From Microbacterium timonense (lineage in GTDB: Bacteria; Actinomycetota; Actinomycetes; Actinomycetales; Microbacteriaceae): a DNA stretch of 64,000 nt. Both the position numbers and the translations under genes were made by a program. The DNA lies in assembly GCF_900292075.1 (NCBI RefSeq), contig NZ_OLMV01000006.1:62001-126000 (forward strand), read 5' to 3'. This document shows, piece after piece, positions 49,464-60,100 of the stretch. The notes below the pieces were generated by a model. It did no database searches and was not told where the DNA came from. It saw only the letters and a program-made list of their open reading frames with translations. Numbering within the stretch: the first letter of the stretch is position 1; every line of letters begins with the position of its first letter.

Positions 49464-49768
49464 GCTCCTTCTCCACTCTCACGTGCGGCGTCGGACGGGC
49501 CTGTGCCCGCCCTGCGGAATCCGCCGTGGCGAAAACCGTGCGTCATGAGCCCCCGTTGCACCGAGGGGGTCGAACTCGTCGCGACGGGGGAGTATCCTGC
49601 CCCGCCGTCGTCGCTTCGGATGCCGCGACCGCGGGGGAGCACTCGGGCGCGCACTCCGCGCCCGTCCGGCGGCGCGCACGGCGGACGACGACCATTCCTC
49701 GCGTGCCCTCGCGCGCCGCGACGAGGCATCCGTGACTGCGGCTTACCGTGGGACGCGGAGGTCGGGGC
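49464..49768. other. divergent intergenic region, 305 bp
   Basis: Holds a CGGGC-ctgt-GCCCG hairpin (49496-49509) close to the DUF3618 operon start. A longer hairpin has arms CCCCCGT (49550-49556) and ACGGGGG (49584-49590). TACCGT at 49744-49749 is a plausible -10 for the plus-strand gene. No tRNA, sRNA or small gene could be supported. Confidence 0.55.
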
Positions 49769-50383
49769 ATGGCGCGGATCGGGGGTCGCAACTCGTGGAT
49801 CGCCGTACCCGCCGGCATGGTGTGCGCGGCGGTGGTGGGAGCGCTCGTCTGGCTCTCCCTGCCCATGGTTCCGGTGACCATCGCCTGGATCGGCGACACG
49901 CTGCGCAGCGCCACCGCACCCGCACCCGCGGCCACGCGGGCGGCCACGCCGGCGCAGGCGGCGGCCGACGGACGTGCGGTGGACTGCCGGACGATGTACC
50001 CCGACGACCTGTGGAACGAGCTCACCTGGCGTCCTGGCTCGCTGCTCAGCCAGTCCGGGGCGCCCCCGGCCACCTCGGCGGCCTCGTTCGCCGATGCCGC
50101 CGCGGCGCGGGTGGTGGTCACGTGCACGTGGCGGTTCGAGGCCGGCGGCATCGTGTCGACGCTCTCGCGCGTGGACGCGGAGGCATCCTCCATCGCCGAG
50201 GCCGCGCTGTCGGGCGCGGGCTTCACGTGCCGCGCGGACGGTGCCCAGCTGGTGTGCACGCGCACCCAGGGCGCCGTCATGGAGGAGCACACCTTCCGCG
50301 ACGGCCTGTGGCTGGTGAGCGTCGAGACGGACTGGCAGCCGGAGGACTACGGGTCTCGGCTGGATCGTGGAGTGTGGGGCTGA
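49769..50383 (+). CDS. hypothetical exported/membrane-anchored protein
   Basis: A 204-residue protein not recognised as a family. One N-terminal membrane anchor (VPAGMVCAAVVGALVWLSL, about residues 13-31), then an Ala/Pro/Thr-rich linker and an extracytoplasmic domain with four cysteines (DCRTMYPDDLW, VVVTCTWRF, FTCRADGAQLVCT) that could form two disulfides. ATG 49769 is preferred because GGAGG precedes it by 7 nt; GTG 49748 is an alternative. -10 TACCGT lies upstream. Confidence 0.75.
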   Translation: MARIGGRNSWIAVPAGMVCAAVVGALVWLSLPMVPVTIAWIGDTLRSATAPAPAATRAATPAQAAADGRAVDCRTMYPDDLWNELTWRPGSLLSQSGAPPATSAASFADAAAARVVVTCTWRFEAGGIVSTLSRVDAEASSIAEAALSGAGFTCRADGAQLVCTRTQGAVMEEHTFRDGLWLVSVETDWQPEDYGSRLDRGVWG

Positions 50384-50460
50384 CCCTTCCCGGATGCCGG
50401 GCGGCGAATCTCGTCGGCACTCGCGCGGCATGGCGCCCCGCGATCGCGGCGGTTGCAGGC

Positions 50461-50489
50461 TACCCTCCCACTGCGGGGATCTGCCCCGC
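50461..50489 (+). promoter_or_regulatory. -10 TACCCT plus leader hairpin
   Basis: TACCCT (50461-50466) is a candidate -10. A hairpin GCGGGG-atctg-CCCCGC (50473-50489) starts at about the expected first transcribed base, and GAGGAG follows 2 nt later before ATG 50506. A 5'-terminal stem can stabilise mRNA; function is inferred. Confidence 0.45.
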
Positions 50490-50505
50490 GTGAGGAGTAC
50501 CTGCG

Positions 50506-51480
50506 ATGAGTGACCCCAAGTCGTCTTACGGCGAGCCCGTCGACGAGCCTCGCGGCGTCGACGACGTCGTCGGTCGTGCGAACGAAGGCCTCGCCGAAGC
50601 CGAGGCAGCCGGCCGCGGGGCCGTCGCCGACGAGCACTCCGCCGAGACCCCCGCCCCGGCCGTCGACGAATCCGACGCCGGAGCCCCCGTGCCCGACGAG
50701 GACGAGCGTGACGGCGCCGCAGTCGCCGCGCCGGCAGCCGCCGAGCCCGCAGCCGCCGAGCCCGATCCCTGGGACTCGCCCGAGGCGGCATCCCTGAACT
50801 ACTCGTCGCCGGCCGTGCCCGCCGATGAGCCCCCCACCGTCGTGGCGGCCCCCGTCGTCACGCCGAGCGAGCCCGTCGTGGCCGAACCGGTCGCCACCGC
50901 CGCACCGGCGCCGCAGCCGATCTTCGTGCAGGCGCCCGAGGCGCCGCGTCCCCGTGGGAACCGTGCCGCGGCCGGCGCCATCGGCCTGCTCGCCGCACTG
51001 TCGTTCGCGGTGCTGTACCTCGCCGCTCGGCTCGGATTCGCCGCGCTGGCAGGTGACGTGACCGGCGCGAACGTCGGCACCTCGGCCCTGGAGGTCCTCG
51101 CGACGGCCGCGTTCTGGGTGCCGGTGGTGGTGTTCTTCATCGCCTTCTGGCTGCTGGGTGCCATCATCAACCGCGGCCGCTGGGGCGCGTGGGTGATCTT
51201 CGGCCTGCTGGTGGGCGTCGCCGCCTACGGGGGACACATCCTCGGTGCGCTCTTCCAGGCGCCGTTCTGGGCGCTCACCGCCAGCGAGGGCGCGCGCGTC
51301 GTCGAAGCCGAGCTGCTCGCGCCGCTCGCGATCGCCGCGTTCGTCATCGGGCGCGAGCTCACGATCTGGTTCGGTGCCTGGGCCGCCGCGCGTGCCAAGC
51401 GCGTGACCGAGCTCAACATCGAGGCCCAGCGCGAGTACGAGCGCACCCTCGAGGCGGGGCCGCAGCTGGTCCGCCCGTAG
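50506..51480 (+). CDS. hypothetical membrane protein with acidic Ala/Pro-rich N-terminus
   Basis: A 324-residue protein. The first 155 residues are disordered, rich in Ala, Pro, Glu and Val (for example AAPAAAEPAAAEPDPW). Four membrane helices follow (around 158-178, 193-217, 224-245 and 265-285), and the C-terminus is a short charged cytoplasmic helix. No known domain recognised. GAGGAG gives a good SD. Confidence 0.78.
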   Translation: MSDPKSSYGEPVDEPRGVDDVVGRANEGLAEAEAAGRGAVADEHSAETPAPAVDESDAGAPVPDEDERDGAAVAAPAAAEPAAAEPDPWDSPEAASLNYSSPAVPADEPPTVVAAPVVTPSEPVVAEPVATAAPAPQPIFVQAPEAPRPRGNRAAAGAIGLLAALSFAVLYLAARLGFAALAGDVTGANVGTSALEVLATAAFWVPVVVFFIAFWLLGAIINRGRWGAWVIFGLLVGVAAYGGHILGALFQAPFWALTASEGARVVEAELLAPLAIAAFVIGRELTIWFGAWAAARAKRVTELNIEAQREYERTLEAGPQLVRP

Positions 51481-51505
51481 CCGTCCGGGGGTCGTGGCGC
51501 GGACG

Positions 51506-51511
51506 TAGGCT
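51506..51511 (+). promoter_or_regulatory. -10 element TAGGCT, leaderless geometry
   Basis: TAGGCT ends 6 nt (ggcgtc) before ATG 51518. A separate promoter only 38 bp after the preceding gene. Confidence 0.6.
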
Positions 51512-51517
51512 GGCGTC

Positions 51518-52126
51518 ATGACCCCTGACGGCGGCTCGTCGGTGCCCGGCGGGTCGGTGAGACCCGTCGTTGCGCTCGCGTTCGCCGGCATCGCGTTCGT
51601 CGCCCTGACGATCTTCGGCCTGGGCATGACGAGCCTCGTCACCGGTGCCGACGTCATCGCGACGCCCGGTCTCGGTCAGGTGCCGGGCATCGCCGGGATC
51701 GTGTGCGCGCTCCTCGCCTTCGCGGCGGGGGTGTGGGCGGCGATCGGCCGCGGGCAGCAGCCGGATGCCGCGGCACGTTCGGCGACCGGACCGCTTGTCG
51801 CGGGGCCCGACCGCCGGTCGGGCGATGCGGCATCCGTGTCCGAGAAGGACCTCCTCCCTGCGCACCCCTCTCAGCCCTCCTACTGGGGGGCCGCCTGGAC
51901 CGCCGCCGCCTGCTTCCTCGCGTATGTCTGCGCCGTGTGGGTCGCAGCCGCGGTCACCGGCGCCGACCTCGCCGTCGCGACAGCGGTCGCCGGGCGCCTC
52001 GCGACGTCGTGGTTCGGACTCGTCGTCGCCGCGGCGGCATTCGTGTGCGCCTGGTCCGCGATCGCGCTCGTGCGCACGCGCGCGCACCGGCCCCGGTGGC
52101 CGTGGGAGGACGAGGACGACCAGTGA
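51518..52126 (+). CDS. hypothetical four-helix membrane protein
   Basis: A 202-residue integral membrane protein with two helix pairs (about 17-37 and 54-76, then 125-147 and 163-185) separated by a polar loop. The C-terminus is basic then acidic (WPWEDEDDQ). It resembles small actinobacterial membrane proteins of unknown function. No recognisable domain. Confidence 0.75.
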   Translation: MTPDGGSSVPGGSVRPVVALAFAGIAFVALTIFGLGMTSLVTGADVIATPGLGQVPGIAGIVCALLAFAAGVWAAIGRGQQPDAAARSATGPLVAGPDRRSGDAASVSEKDLLPAHPSQPSYWGAAWTAAACFLAYVCAVWVAAAVTGADLAVATAVAGRLATSWFGLVVAAAAFVCAWSAIALVRTRAHRPRWPWEDEDDQ

Positions 52127-52184
52127 CGCGGTGACAGCTCAAGGCGCCCGCCGCGGCATCCCGGCGCGACACGCCGTCGCGTAC

Positions 52185-52190
52185 TACCGT
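52185..52190 (+). promoter_or_regulatory. -10 element TACCGT, leaderless geometry
   Basis: TACCGT ends 6 nt (ggagcc) before GTG 52197, the same arrangement as pxpA. Confidence 0.55.
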
Positions 52191-52196
52191 GGAGCC

Positions 52197-52865
52197 GTGG
52201 AGCGGTCGCTCGAGACCCAGGTCAGCCAGGCGGTGGACGCCTGGCTCGCGTGGCTTCCCCGGTGGGAGCCCGCCACGCACCGGGGCCGGACGGCGCCGTG
52301 TCGACGCTGCTTCGGGTCGCCGGTGCTCTCGGCGGCGGGGCTGGGCGCCGACGTGCCGCACGGCGTGCAGCACGGCCTGTCGACCCGGATCAAGACGATC
52401 GTCGACCGTTCGGTGGCGGAGTACACGGCGCTGAACCTGCCGATGCTGCAGGCCGAGCTCGACCAGCAGGCGGCCCGCAACCGGGCCCGCACCTACCGGC
52501 CCGCGGAGGGGCTCGCCCCGGAGTTCGAGGGTCTGCCGCTGGATCCCGACCCGGTGCCCGGGGCGCCGTTCCTGTTCACCATCGCGGGCCTCGCGGAGGA
52601 GGCGGATGCGGACGTGCCGGCGCTGCCGCCGCTCACCGACGAGGCGAAGGCGGCACTGCGCCAGGAGGTCGGCCTCGCCGACGACTACGCGAACCTCGTG
52701 GGCCGCGAGGTGTGCACGATCCTCCTGCATCACCGGCTGAGGATCCAGGCCGCCATCGCCGAGTACGTCGAGCCCCAGATCGAGGCGATGCTCGCCGATC
52801 TCACGAAGTCCCTCGACGCGCCGTTCGACCCGCACGATCCGGGCGACGGCCACCGTCTGGACTGA
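52197..52865 (+). CDS. hypothetical protein, 222 aa
   Basis: Not recognised. A soluble, mostly helical protein. One CRRC pair (about residue 38) may bind a metal. The C-terminal half (LTDEAKAALRQEVGLADDY, then HHRLRIQAAIAEYVEPQIEAML) looks amphipathic-helical. Start GTG 52197 is chosen because of the TACCGT promoter; GTG 52131 is a longer alternative just after the preceding gene. No functional clue from neighbours. Confidence 0.65.
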   Translation: MERSLETQVSQAVDAWLAWLPRWEPATHRGRTAPCRRCFGSPVLSAAGLGADVPHGVQHGLSTRIKTIVDRSVAEYTALNLPMLQAELDQQAARNRARTYRPAEGLAPEFEGLPLDPDPVPGAPFLFTIAGLAEEADADVPALPPLTDEAKAALRQEVGLADDYANLVGREVCTILLHHRLRIQAAIAEYVEPQIEAMLADLTKSLDAPFDPHDPGDGHRLD

Positions 52866-53051
52866 TGATGCGCTGCGGTGCGCGGGGCGCGGCAGGCGTC
52901 ACGGCCGATGGCGGCGAACGGCCGGGGCGCACAGGGCGTCATCTCCGCCGCGAAGCCGGTGGTTTCGCAGGTCGTTTTGTTAGCATGGCCAGGTTTGTTG
53001 CCGTCTCTACGGCGCGCGTCGTGTCACGCTAGCGGAGTCCGAGGAGGTCAG

Positions 53052-54188
53052 GTGGCTACACGGCTCCCGTCGGCGCCTCCGATCCTTCCCGGCCTCGCCT
53101 ACATCCGGCCGCTGGGTTCCGGCGGCTTCGCCGACGTCTTCCTGTACGAGCAGGACATGCCGCGGCGCAATGTCGCCGTCAAGGTGATGCCCAGCGACGT
53201 GCGCGACCCCGAGCTGCGTCGCATGTTCAACGCCGAAGCCGACGTGCTGGCGCACCTGTCGGCGCACCCGTCGATCGTCACGGTGTACCAGGCGAGCATC
53301 TCCGCCGACGGCCGCCCGTACATCGTGATGGAGTACTGCCCCGGCTCGCTCGCACAGCGCTACCGGGTCGAGCGGATCCCGGTGGAGGAGGTGCTCGCCA
53401 TCGGCGTGCGCATGGCCAGCGCCCTTGAATCGGCCCATCGCGCCGGGCTGGTGCACCGCGACATCAAGCCCAGCAACATCCTCATCACCACGTTCGGCAC
53501 CCCGGTGCTCGCCGACTTCGGCATCTCGGCGTCGCTGCAGCGCCGCAGCGGCGGCGAGGTGTTCGCGATGTCGATCCCGTGGAGCGCGCCCGAGGTCGTC
53601 GCCGAGCAGACCAGCGGCACGGTCGCCAGCGAGGTGTGGAGCCTCGGCGCCACGGTGTACTCGCTGCTGGCCGGGCACAGTCCGTTCGAGCGCCGTGAGC
53701 GCGGGCAGAACACCAAGGACCTGCTGCGGCGGCGCATCGCGCGGGCGACCTACGTCGAGATCCCTCGGACCGATGTGCCGGCGGCGCTGCAGCTCGCCCT
53801 CGCGACCGCGATGAGCCGGAATCCGGCACGTCGGCACGAGTCCGCCCGTGCGTTCGGGGAGGCGCTGCGTGAGGTGCAGTCGGGTCTCGGGCTGTCGCCG
53901 ACGCCGCTGGAGATCCCCGATGACGAGTGGTCGCCGGCATCCGCTCCGGTCGATTTCGCCGACTCGGGCCTGCGTGGGCCCGCGCGCTCGCACATCGACC
54001 GCGACCTCACGCGCAAGGTGCGGGCGGGAACCGGGGTGGCCGCCCTCGCGCGTGACGAGGACACCGAGATCTCGGCGCCGTCGCGCCACCACCGCAGCGC
54101 GCTCCCCTGGGTGATCGGCATCGGCGCCGGCCTCGTGGTGGGGGCCGGCGCGGTGCTCGCCACCCTGCTGGCCGTCGGGGCGCTCTGA
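53052..54188 (+). CDS. membrane-anchored Ser/Thr protein kinase (PknB-like catalytic domain)
   Basis: A 378-residue Hanks-type kinase. P-loop LGSGGFADV (21-29), ATP-binding Lys44 in VAVK, catalytic HRDIKPSN (135-142), DFG (155-157) and an APE-like AP at 179-180 with Glu181 are all present. A linker precedes one C-terminal membrane helix (352-376). There are no PASTA repeats and almost no external part, so sensing must rely on partners. GTG start follows GAGGAGGT. Its TGA overlaps the ATG of the giant Ig-like protein, suggesting coupled synthesis. It probably phosphorylates components of this operon or an FHA protein beyond the window. Confidence 0.95.
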   Translation: MATRLPSAPPILPGLAYIRPLGSGGFADVFLYEQDMPRRNVAVKVMPSDVRDPELRRMFNAEADVLAHLSAHPSIVTVYQASISADGRPYIVMEYCPGSLAQRYRVERIPVEEVLAIGVRMASALESAHRAGLVHRDIKPSNILITTFGTPVLADFGISASLQRRSGGEVFAMSIPWSAPEVVAEQTSGTVASEVWSLGATVYSLLAGHSPFERRERGQNTKDLLRRRIARATYVEIPRTDVPAALQLALATAMSRNPARRHESARAFGEALREVQSGLGLSPTPLEIPDDEWSPASAPVDFADSGLRGPARSHIDRDLTRKVRAGTGVAALARDEDTEISAPSRHHRSALPWVIGIGAGLVVGAGAVLATLLAVGAL

Positions 54189-57100
54189 TGCGCCGCGGGA
54201 CGCTCACCGGCCTCGTCGCCGCCGGCGCCGTCGTGGCCGCGGTGATCGGGGTGAGTGTCGTGTGGCCGGGCCTGGATGCCCAGGAGACGCCGGAGGTGGA
54301 CTCGGCGGTGTGGGCGCTGCAGACCGGGGACGGGCGCCGGTATGCGCGCATCAACACCGCCGTGGGAGAGCTCGACACCGTCCGCACGATCAGCAACCCC
54401 GACCAGGTGGTGCAGACGGGGGATGCCGCGTACCTGTTCAGCGACAGCTACAGCACGCTGACCCGGATCGATGCCGCACTGCCCGCCGATCTGGACGAAG
54501 AGGCGCTGCGGTCGTCGGAGAAGACGCCGCCCGGCACCACGGAGGTGGCGACCGCCGGGGACTTCGTCGCCTACCTCACCGACTCCGGCGCCGTCTTCGC
54601 GGGGCGCCTGTCGGACGGCTCGGCGTCGCAGGTGGATCCGTTCCGCTCCGACGACGAGGACGCGCCGCAGTACACCGCCGACGCGGTCGCCGTCGACGAT
54701 CGCGGCATGCTGTTCGCGTACTCGCGGGCCGACGCGGCCGTGCTGCGCTACGACATCGCCGCCGGCGAGGTGCGCGACCGCGACGTGCTCGAGGCGGACG
54801 GGCTGTCCGCGCCGGCGATCACGGCAGCCGGCGACGTGTGGGCCGTGGTCGACACCGAGGACGGCGACGTGTGGCTGCGGGGCCAGGATGCCGCGACGCA
54901 GGCTCCGACGACGGGTGCCGTGGTGGCCGGAGCACCCGACGCCGACGGCTCCGCGGTCTACCTCGCCGACGAGACGTCCCTGGTCCGCGTGCCCGTCGAC
55001 GGCACCGGGATGGACGTAGAAGTGGGCGGCGGCGGGACCGTGCTGGGCACGCCGGCGCAGCCCATCACGCACGACGGGCAGACGTACGCGGCGTGGCTCG
55101 GACAGGGAGACACCGGCGGCCTGCTGTGGCGCTCGGGCGGCGCCACGGTGGTGCTGGACTACGGCGGACAGACGATGGCCGACCAGCGGCGCCCGATGTT
55201 CGTCGCCGGCGGCTCGGCGGTCATCCTCAACGAGACGAGGTCGGGGTGGGCCTGGTCGGTGCCCGACGGCGCGCTGATCCCGTCCAGCCAGGACTGGAGC
55301 CTGGACGAGCGCACGAATCCCGATGCCGTGCCGAGCGAGGAGCAGCTGCAGGTCGTCCTCGACCCGAAGCCGCCGATCGCAGAGCCGGACGCATTCGGCG
55401 TGCGAGCCGGCACGCTCGCGACGCTGCCGGTGCTCATGAACGACCATGACCCGAACGAGGACGTGCTCACGATCGACCCGGCCTCGGTGGCCGGCCTCGA
55501 TCCGGGCTTCGGATCCGTCACCGTGACCGACGACGGGCAGCGACTCGCCGTCCGCGTCCAGCCCGAGGCGACGGGAACGGCGACGTTCTCGTATGCCGTG
55601 ACCGACGGCACCGCCGAGGACGGCCTGCTGTCCGAGCCGACCACCGTGACCTTGCAGGTCGCGGAGCCCTCGGTGGAGTCGGCACCGGAGTGGTGCGGGG
55701 TCGAGCGGTGCCTCGTCGAATGGCCGCAGCCGGAGGTCGCCAGCGGCGGCACGGTGACCGTCCCGGTCCTTCCCGGCTGGGTCGACCCGGAGGGCGACCC
55801 GCTGCTGCTGCTCTCGGTCGAGAACGTGACCGGCATCGGCAGCGTGGCGGCCACCCCCGGAGGGGAGGTCGTGTACCAGCACAGCGACTCCGGCGACGGC
55901 GGCGAGCAGCTCATCGAGCTCGCCGTGACGATCGCCGACACGCACGGGCAGACAACCGCGAAGTCGCTCGTGGTGAAGGTCTCGCCCCAGCCGCAGCTGG
56001 CGGCGCAGTCCTTCGCGGTCACCGACACGGTGGCCTCCGGGATCACGGTCGACGTCGCCGACCACGTCACCGGCACGGCCGGCACGCTCTCGCTCTCGTC
56101 GGTCCGCGTCCTCGACGATGCCGCGGCGACCGCGACGGTCGTGGGCGGCTCGACGTCCTTCGACTTCACCGCGCGCACTCCGGGAACCTTCCGCGTCGAC
56201 TTCACCGTCACCGACGGGACGAGCGAGGCCACCGGCACGGCCCGCATCACACTCCTGCCGGCTGATGCGCCGGCGCAGCTGGCCACCTCGCCCGTGGTGG
56301 CGTTCGTGCATCCTCAGCAGGACGCGACCCTCGAGGTGTTCGACGCCGTGTCCAACCCCACGCGCCGTGTGCTGCTGCTGAGCGACGTGGTCGGCCGCGC
56401 CGATGCCGGCGCCACGCTGTCGGTCGATGCGGTGGGGCAGAACCACCTGCGCGTCTCGGGAACGACCGCCGACGGCGGACCGGGACGCCTGGGCACGGTG
56501 TCGTACGTCGTGAGCGACGGCACCGAGGACACCGGGGCGAGTGTCGTGGGAGAGGCCACGGTGTACCTCCTCCCGCCCGCACCGGAGCTCGCCCCCATCG
56601 CCGTCGACGACGCCGTCGTGGTGCGTGCGGGCGCCCAGATCGACATCCCGGTGCTCGACAACGACATCTCGCCGGCCGGCGGACGGCCGACCCTCGACCC
56701 GTCGTCGATCCGCTCGTCCACCGATGCCGCGCTGGCCTTCGCCTCCGGCGACGTGCTGCGGTACCTGGCCCCCGATGAACCCGGCGAGTACGGCATCGAC
56801 TACTCGGTGTTCACCACGGGGGCGCCGGCGCTCGCCGACACCGCCACCGTCCGGCTGCACGTGATCGACGACGACGCCAACCGGTCCCCGACCGCCGACA
56901 CCCTCGAAGGGCGTGTGCTGAGCGGTCAGTCGACACTGCTCCCGTTCGACGGGTTCGGCATGGATCCCGACGGCGATGTCGTCACACTCGACCGGATCGT
57001 TGCCCAGCCCGAACGCGGCGCGGCGACGATCTCCGCCGACGGGGCCTCGATCATGTACACGAGCGTCCCGGGCGACAGCGGGCAGGTCTCGTTCCGGTAC

Positions 57101-60100
57101 CGGGTCGTGGACGCCTTCGGCGAGACCGCCGAGGGTACCGTGCGGGTGGGGGTGCTGGACTCGGAGGCGAACCCGAGCCCCATCACGTTCACCGACTACG
57201 TGCAGGTGCAGGCGGGGGACGACAACACCATCAGGGTCAGTCCGCTCTCGAACGACATCGACCCCACCATGGGCGAGCTGCGCGTGACGAAGGTGCAGCC
57301 GGACCTGCCGGCGACCCTCGTCGACGGCAGCGACAATCCGGAGTACGCGCGGCTGGCGGACCAGCTTGTGGAGCAGACCGACACGACCGTCGTCGTCGCA
57401 GCCGGGGCCGCACCGGGAACGATGTCGTTCCTGTACGACGTCGAGTCGTCGTCGGGCAACACCGGCCGCGGCCTCATCGTGGTGCGTGTGGTGCGCGAGA
57501 GCGTGCCGGACTACCCGGTGGTCTCCGACACGATCCTCACCGTCGAGACGCGCGACGAGTTCGTGCGAGGCGTCGACGTGCTCGACGGCAAGGTGACGTG
57601 GTCCGGCGGCGACATCTCGGATCTCGAGGTCTCGCTGTGGGGCGAGCCCGACGGCGTATCGGTGCGCGGTACACGACTGCGCGGCGAGCTTCCCGCGACG
57701 ACGCGGCTCATTCCCTTCGCCGTGACGGGCGAGAGTGCGGCGGGCGAAGTGACCTCGTACGGGTTCCTCCGCGTGCCCGGTGACGACGACCTGGCCCTGA
57801 CCCTGCGCGCCGGCGCGGAGCCTCCCGATGTCACAGAGCTGGAGTCCACCACGTTCGATATGGCGGACCTCGTGGCGCGCCCCCGCGGCGCCGACATCGA
57901 GGTCGACGGTCAGGTCCGGGCGTCGGGAGCGCGCAGCGAGGCATCGTGCGCCGTCGAGTCGGGCACCGTCGTGCGGTACGACGCCGGAGCGGGTGCGCCG
58001 TGGGTCGACGCGTGCCAGGTGCCCGTGCGGCTGACCGGTCAGGACGACTGGACGTTCCTGTCCGTGCCGATCGTCGTGCATCCTCGCGATCCGCAGCCCG
58101 AGCTGCGGCCGGGATCGATCACGGTGGGACCGGGGGAGACCTCGACGTTCGACCTCAAGAACATGACCACCTGGCAGCTGCGCGAGGACTGGGACGGCAT
58201 CGTGTACGCCATCGAGCACTCCGGCGGCGCCTTCGAGGTGACCCAGAACGGGTCGATCCTCACCGTCACCGGCGCCGACCGTGCCGTTCCCGGCTCGGAG
58301 GAGGCGGTGCTCGTATCGGTCACCAGCCATCCGTCGGTGACCCCCGCCCGCCTCATCCTGCGTGTCGGCGCGGCACCGTCGACGCTGCCGCAGGGCGGGT
58401 CGGTGGTGCAGCAGTGCTCGCAGGCCGGCGGCTCGTCGTGCTCCATCCCGGTCATCGGCGCGCCCGGCGAGGTCAACCCGCTGCCGCGCACGCCGCTGGA
58501 GGTCGTCGAGGTGCGACCGACCGGCGCGTGCGTCGGCGTGACGTTCCAGGTCGCCTCGCCGCGCTCGATCACCGCGACGTGGACGGGGGATGCCCCGGGC
58601 GCGACGTGCACGGCGACGTTCTCGGTCCGCGACGCGCAGGGGCGCATCACCAACGCCGAGCGCGACGGCCGCGTGCTGCTGGATCTGCAGGGCTACCCGA
58701 AGCCGCCGGCGAGCCTCACCCAGACCGCGTATGCGGACGGGACCGTCACGCTGCGTGTGGACCCGGGGCAGTCCCGGCAGGCCTACCCCGCACTGACCGG
58801 GTTCGTCGTGCGATCCGGCGGCCAGGAGGTGGCGCGGTGCTCGGCCGAGGGGGTGTGCCCGGCGATCTCCGCGCCCAACGGCGAGCAGCGCACGTACGAC
58901 GCGTGGGCCGTCAACGCCGTCGGCGAGTCCCGCGGAAGCGTGCGCACCGTCGCCTGGGCGTACGACGCGCCACTGGCGCCCACCAGCGTCACCGCGCAGC
59001 CCGTCGTCACCGGCGACGGCGCGGGTGGAGTCGTGTCGCTCGTCGTCGACGGCATCGACGCCGGCGAGACGGGGAGCCTCGAGATCACAAGCCCCGCGGG
59101 CGAGACGGTGCGCGTGCCGGTCGGGCGCCAGACGCGCATCGAGGTGCCGTGGTACCGCATCGGCACCAATACGCGTTCGATCGTCACCGTGACGCCGTAC
59201 TCCCGCTTCGACCTGCCGCCCGGGCTCGGCGGCAGTCCCTCCGGCGCGTCGGCCACCGTGCAGACCAACGGCATCGGGAACCCGCAAGCGCCCCAGCTGA
59301 CACTGAGCGCGGCATCCAACGGCGACGGCACCGCGACCGTCACCGCGCGGGGAACCGCGACCCCCGGCGGAGACGATTCGTCCCTGCGCTACGGGATCGT
59401 GCCGGACGGCCAGCGCTGCACCGTGAGCGAGGACGGCTCGACGGCCACCTTCCCGGGTCTGCAGGACGGCGAGGAGTACTCGTTCCGGCTGTGCGTCGAG
59501 TCCTGGCGCGGCGATACCCGCTTCGGGCGTGCAGAGACGGCGGCGACCGTGCGCGCCTACCAGTCGGGCAGGGCTCCGCAGGGATGGACGTTCGTGGTGG
59601 ATGCCGCTCCTAACGTCGACGCCCAGCGCCAGCGCGCCGACTGGGTCATCCGCGCCGACCCGCAATCCGCCGAGAAGCTCCCCAACCGCAACCGGCCCGA
59701 GTTCACCGGCTGGGCCCCCGGCTCGACCGTGTTCGGCCACGATCCGGGGATCCAGGTGCGCTACGTGCACGAGTGGTGGGGCACGGCGACGCCGTACTCG
59801 CTGGTGACCCCGCGTGCCGGGAGCGCGCCGTACCAGGTGCAGGCCAACTGGACCGTCGCGTCCTGCGTGGGCGGCGGCACGCTGACCCCCGCGGGACAGT
59901 CGTCCACGGCGCCCAACGGCAGTGCGGCCGCGTTCTCGTTCGGCAACACCGAGCTGCGCTACTACGACGCGAACGGCGCACCGCTCGCCCACGAGCCGAA
60001 CACCTGGACGGTGCCCCTGGGCGCCGCGCGCGTGGACGGCATCACGGTGACGGTGAACTGGGACGCGCAGGGCTGGGGTCTGGCACCTGCCGGCTCGAGC

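Noticed and set aside
49546..49610. tRNA- or sRNA-like hairpin region
   Set aside because: Stem CCCCCGT/ACGGGGG exists, but no cloverleaf, T-loop consensus or promoter-terminator pair could be found.
53750..59992. 2,080-codon frame antisense to the giant Ig-like gene
   Set aside because: Longer than the real gene but low-complexity and lacking any start signal; the plus strand has a signal anchor, repeats and operon overlaps.
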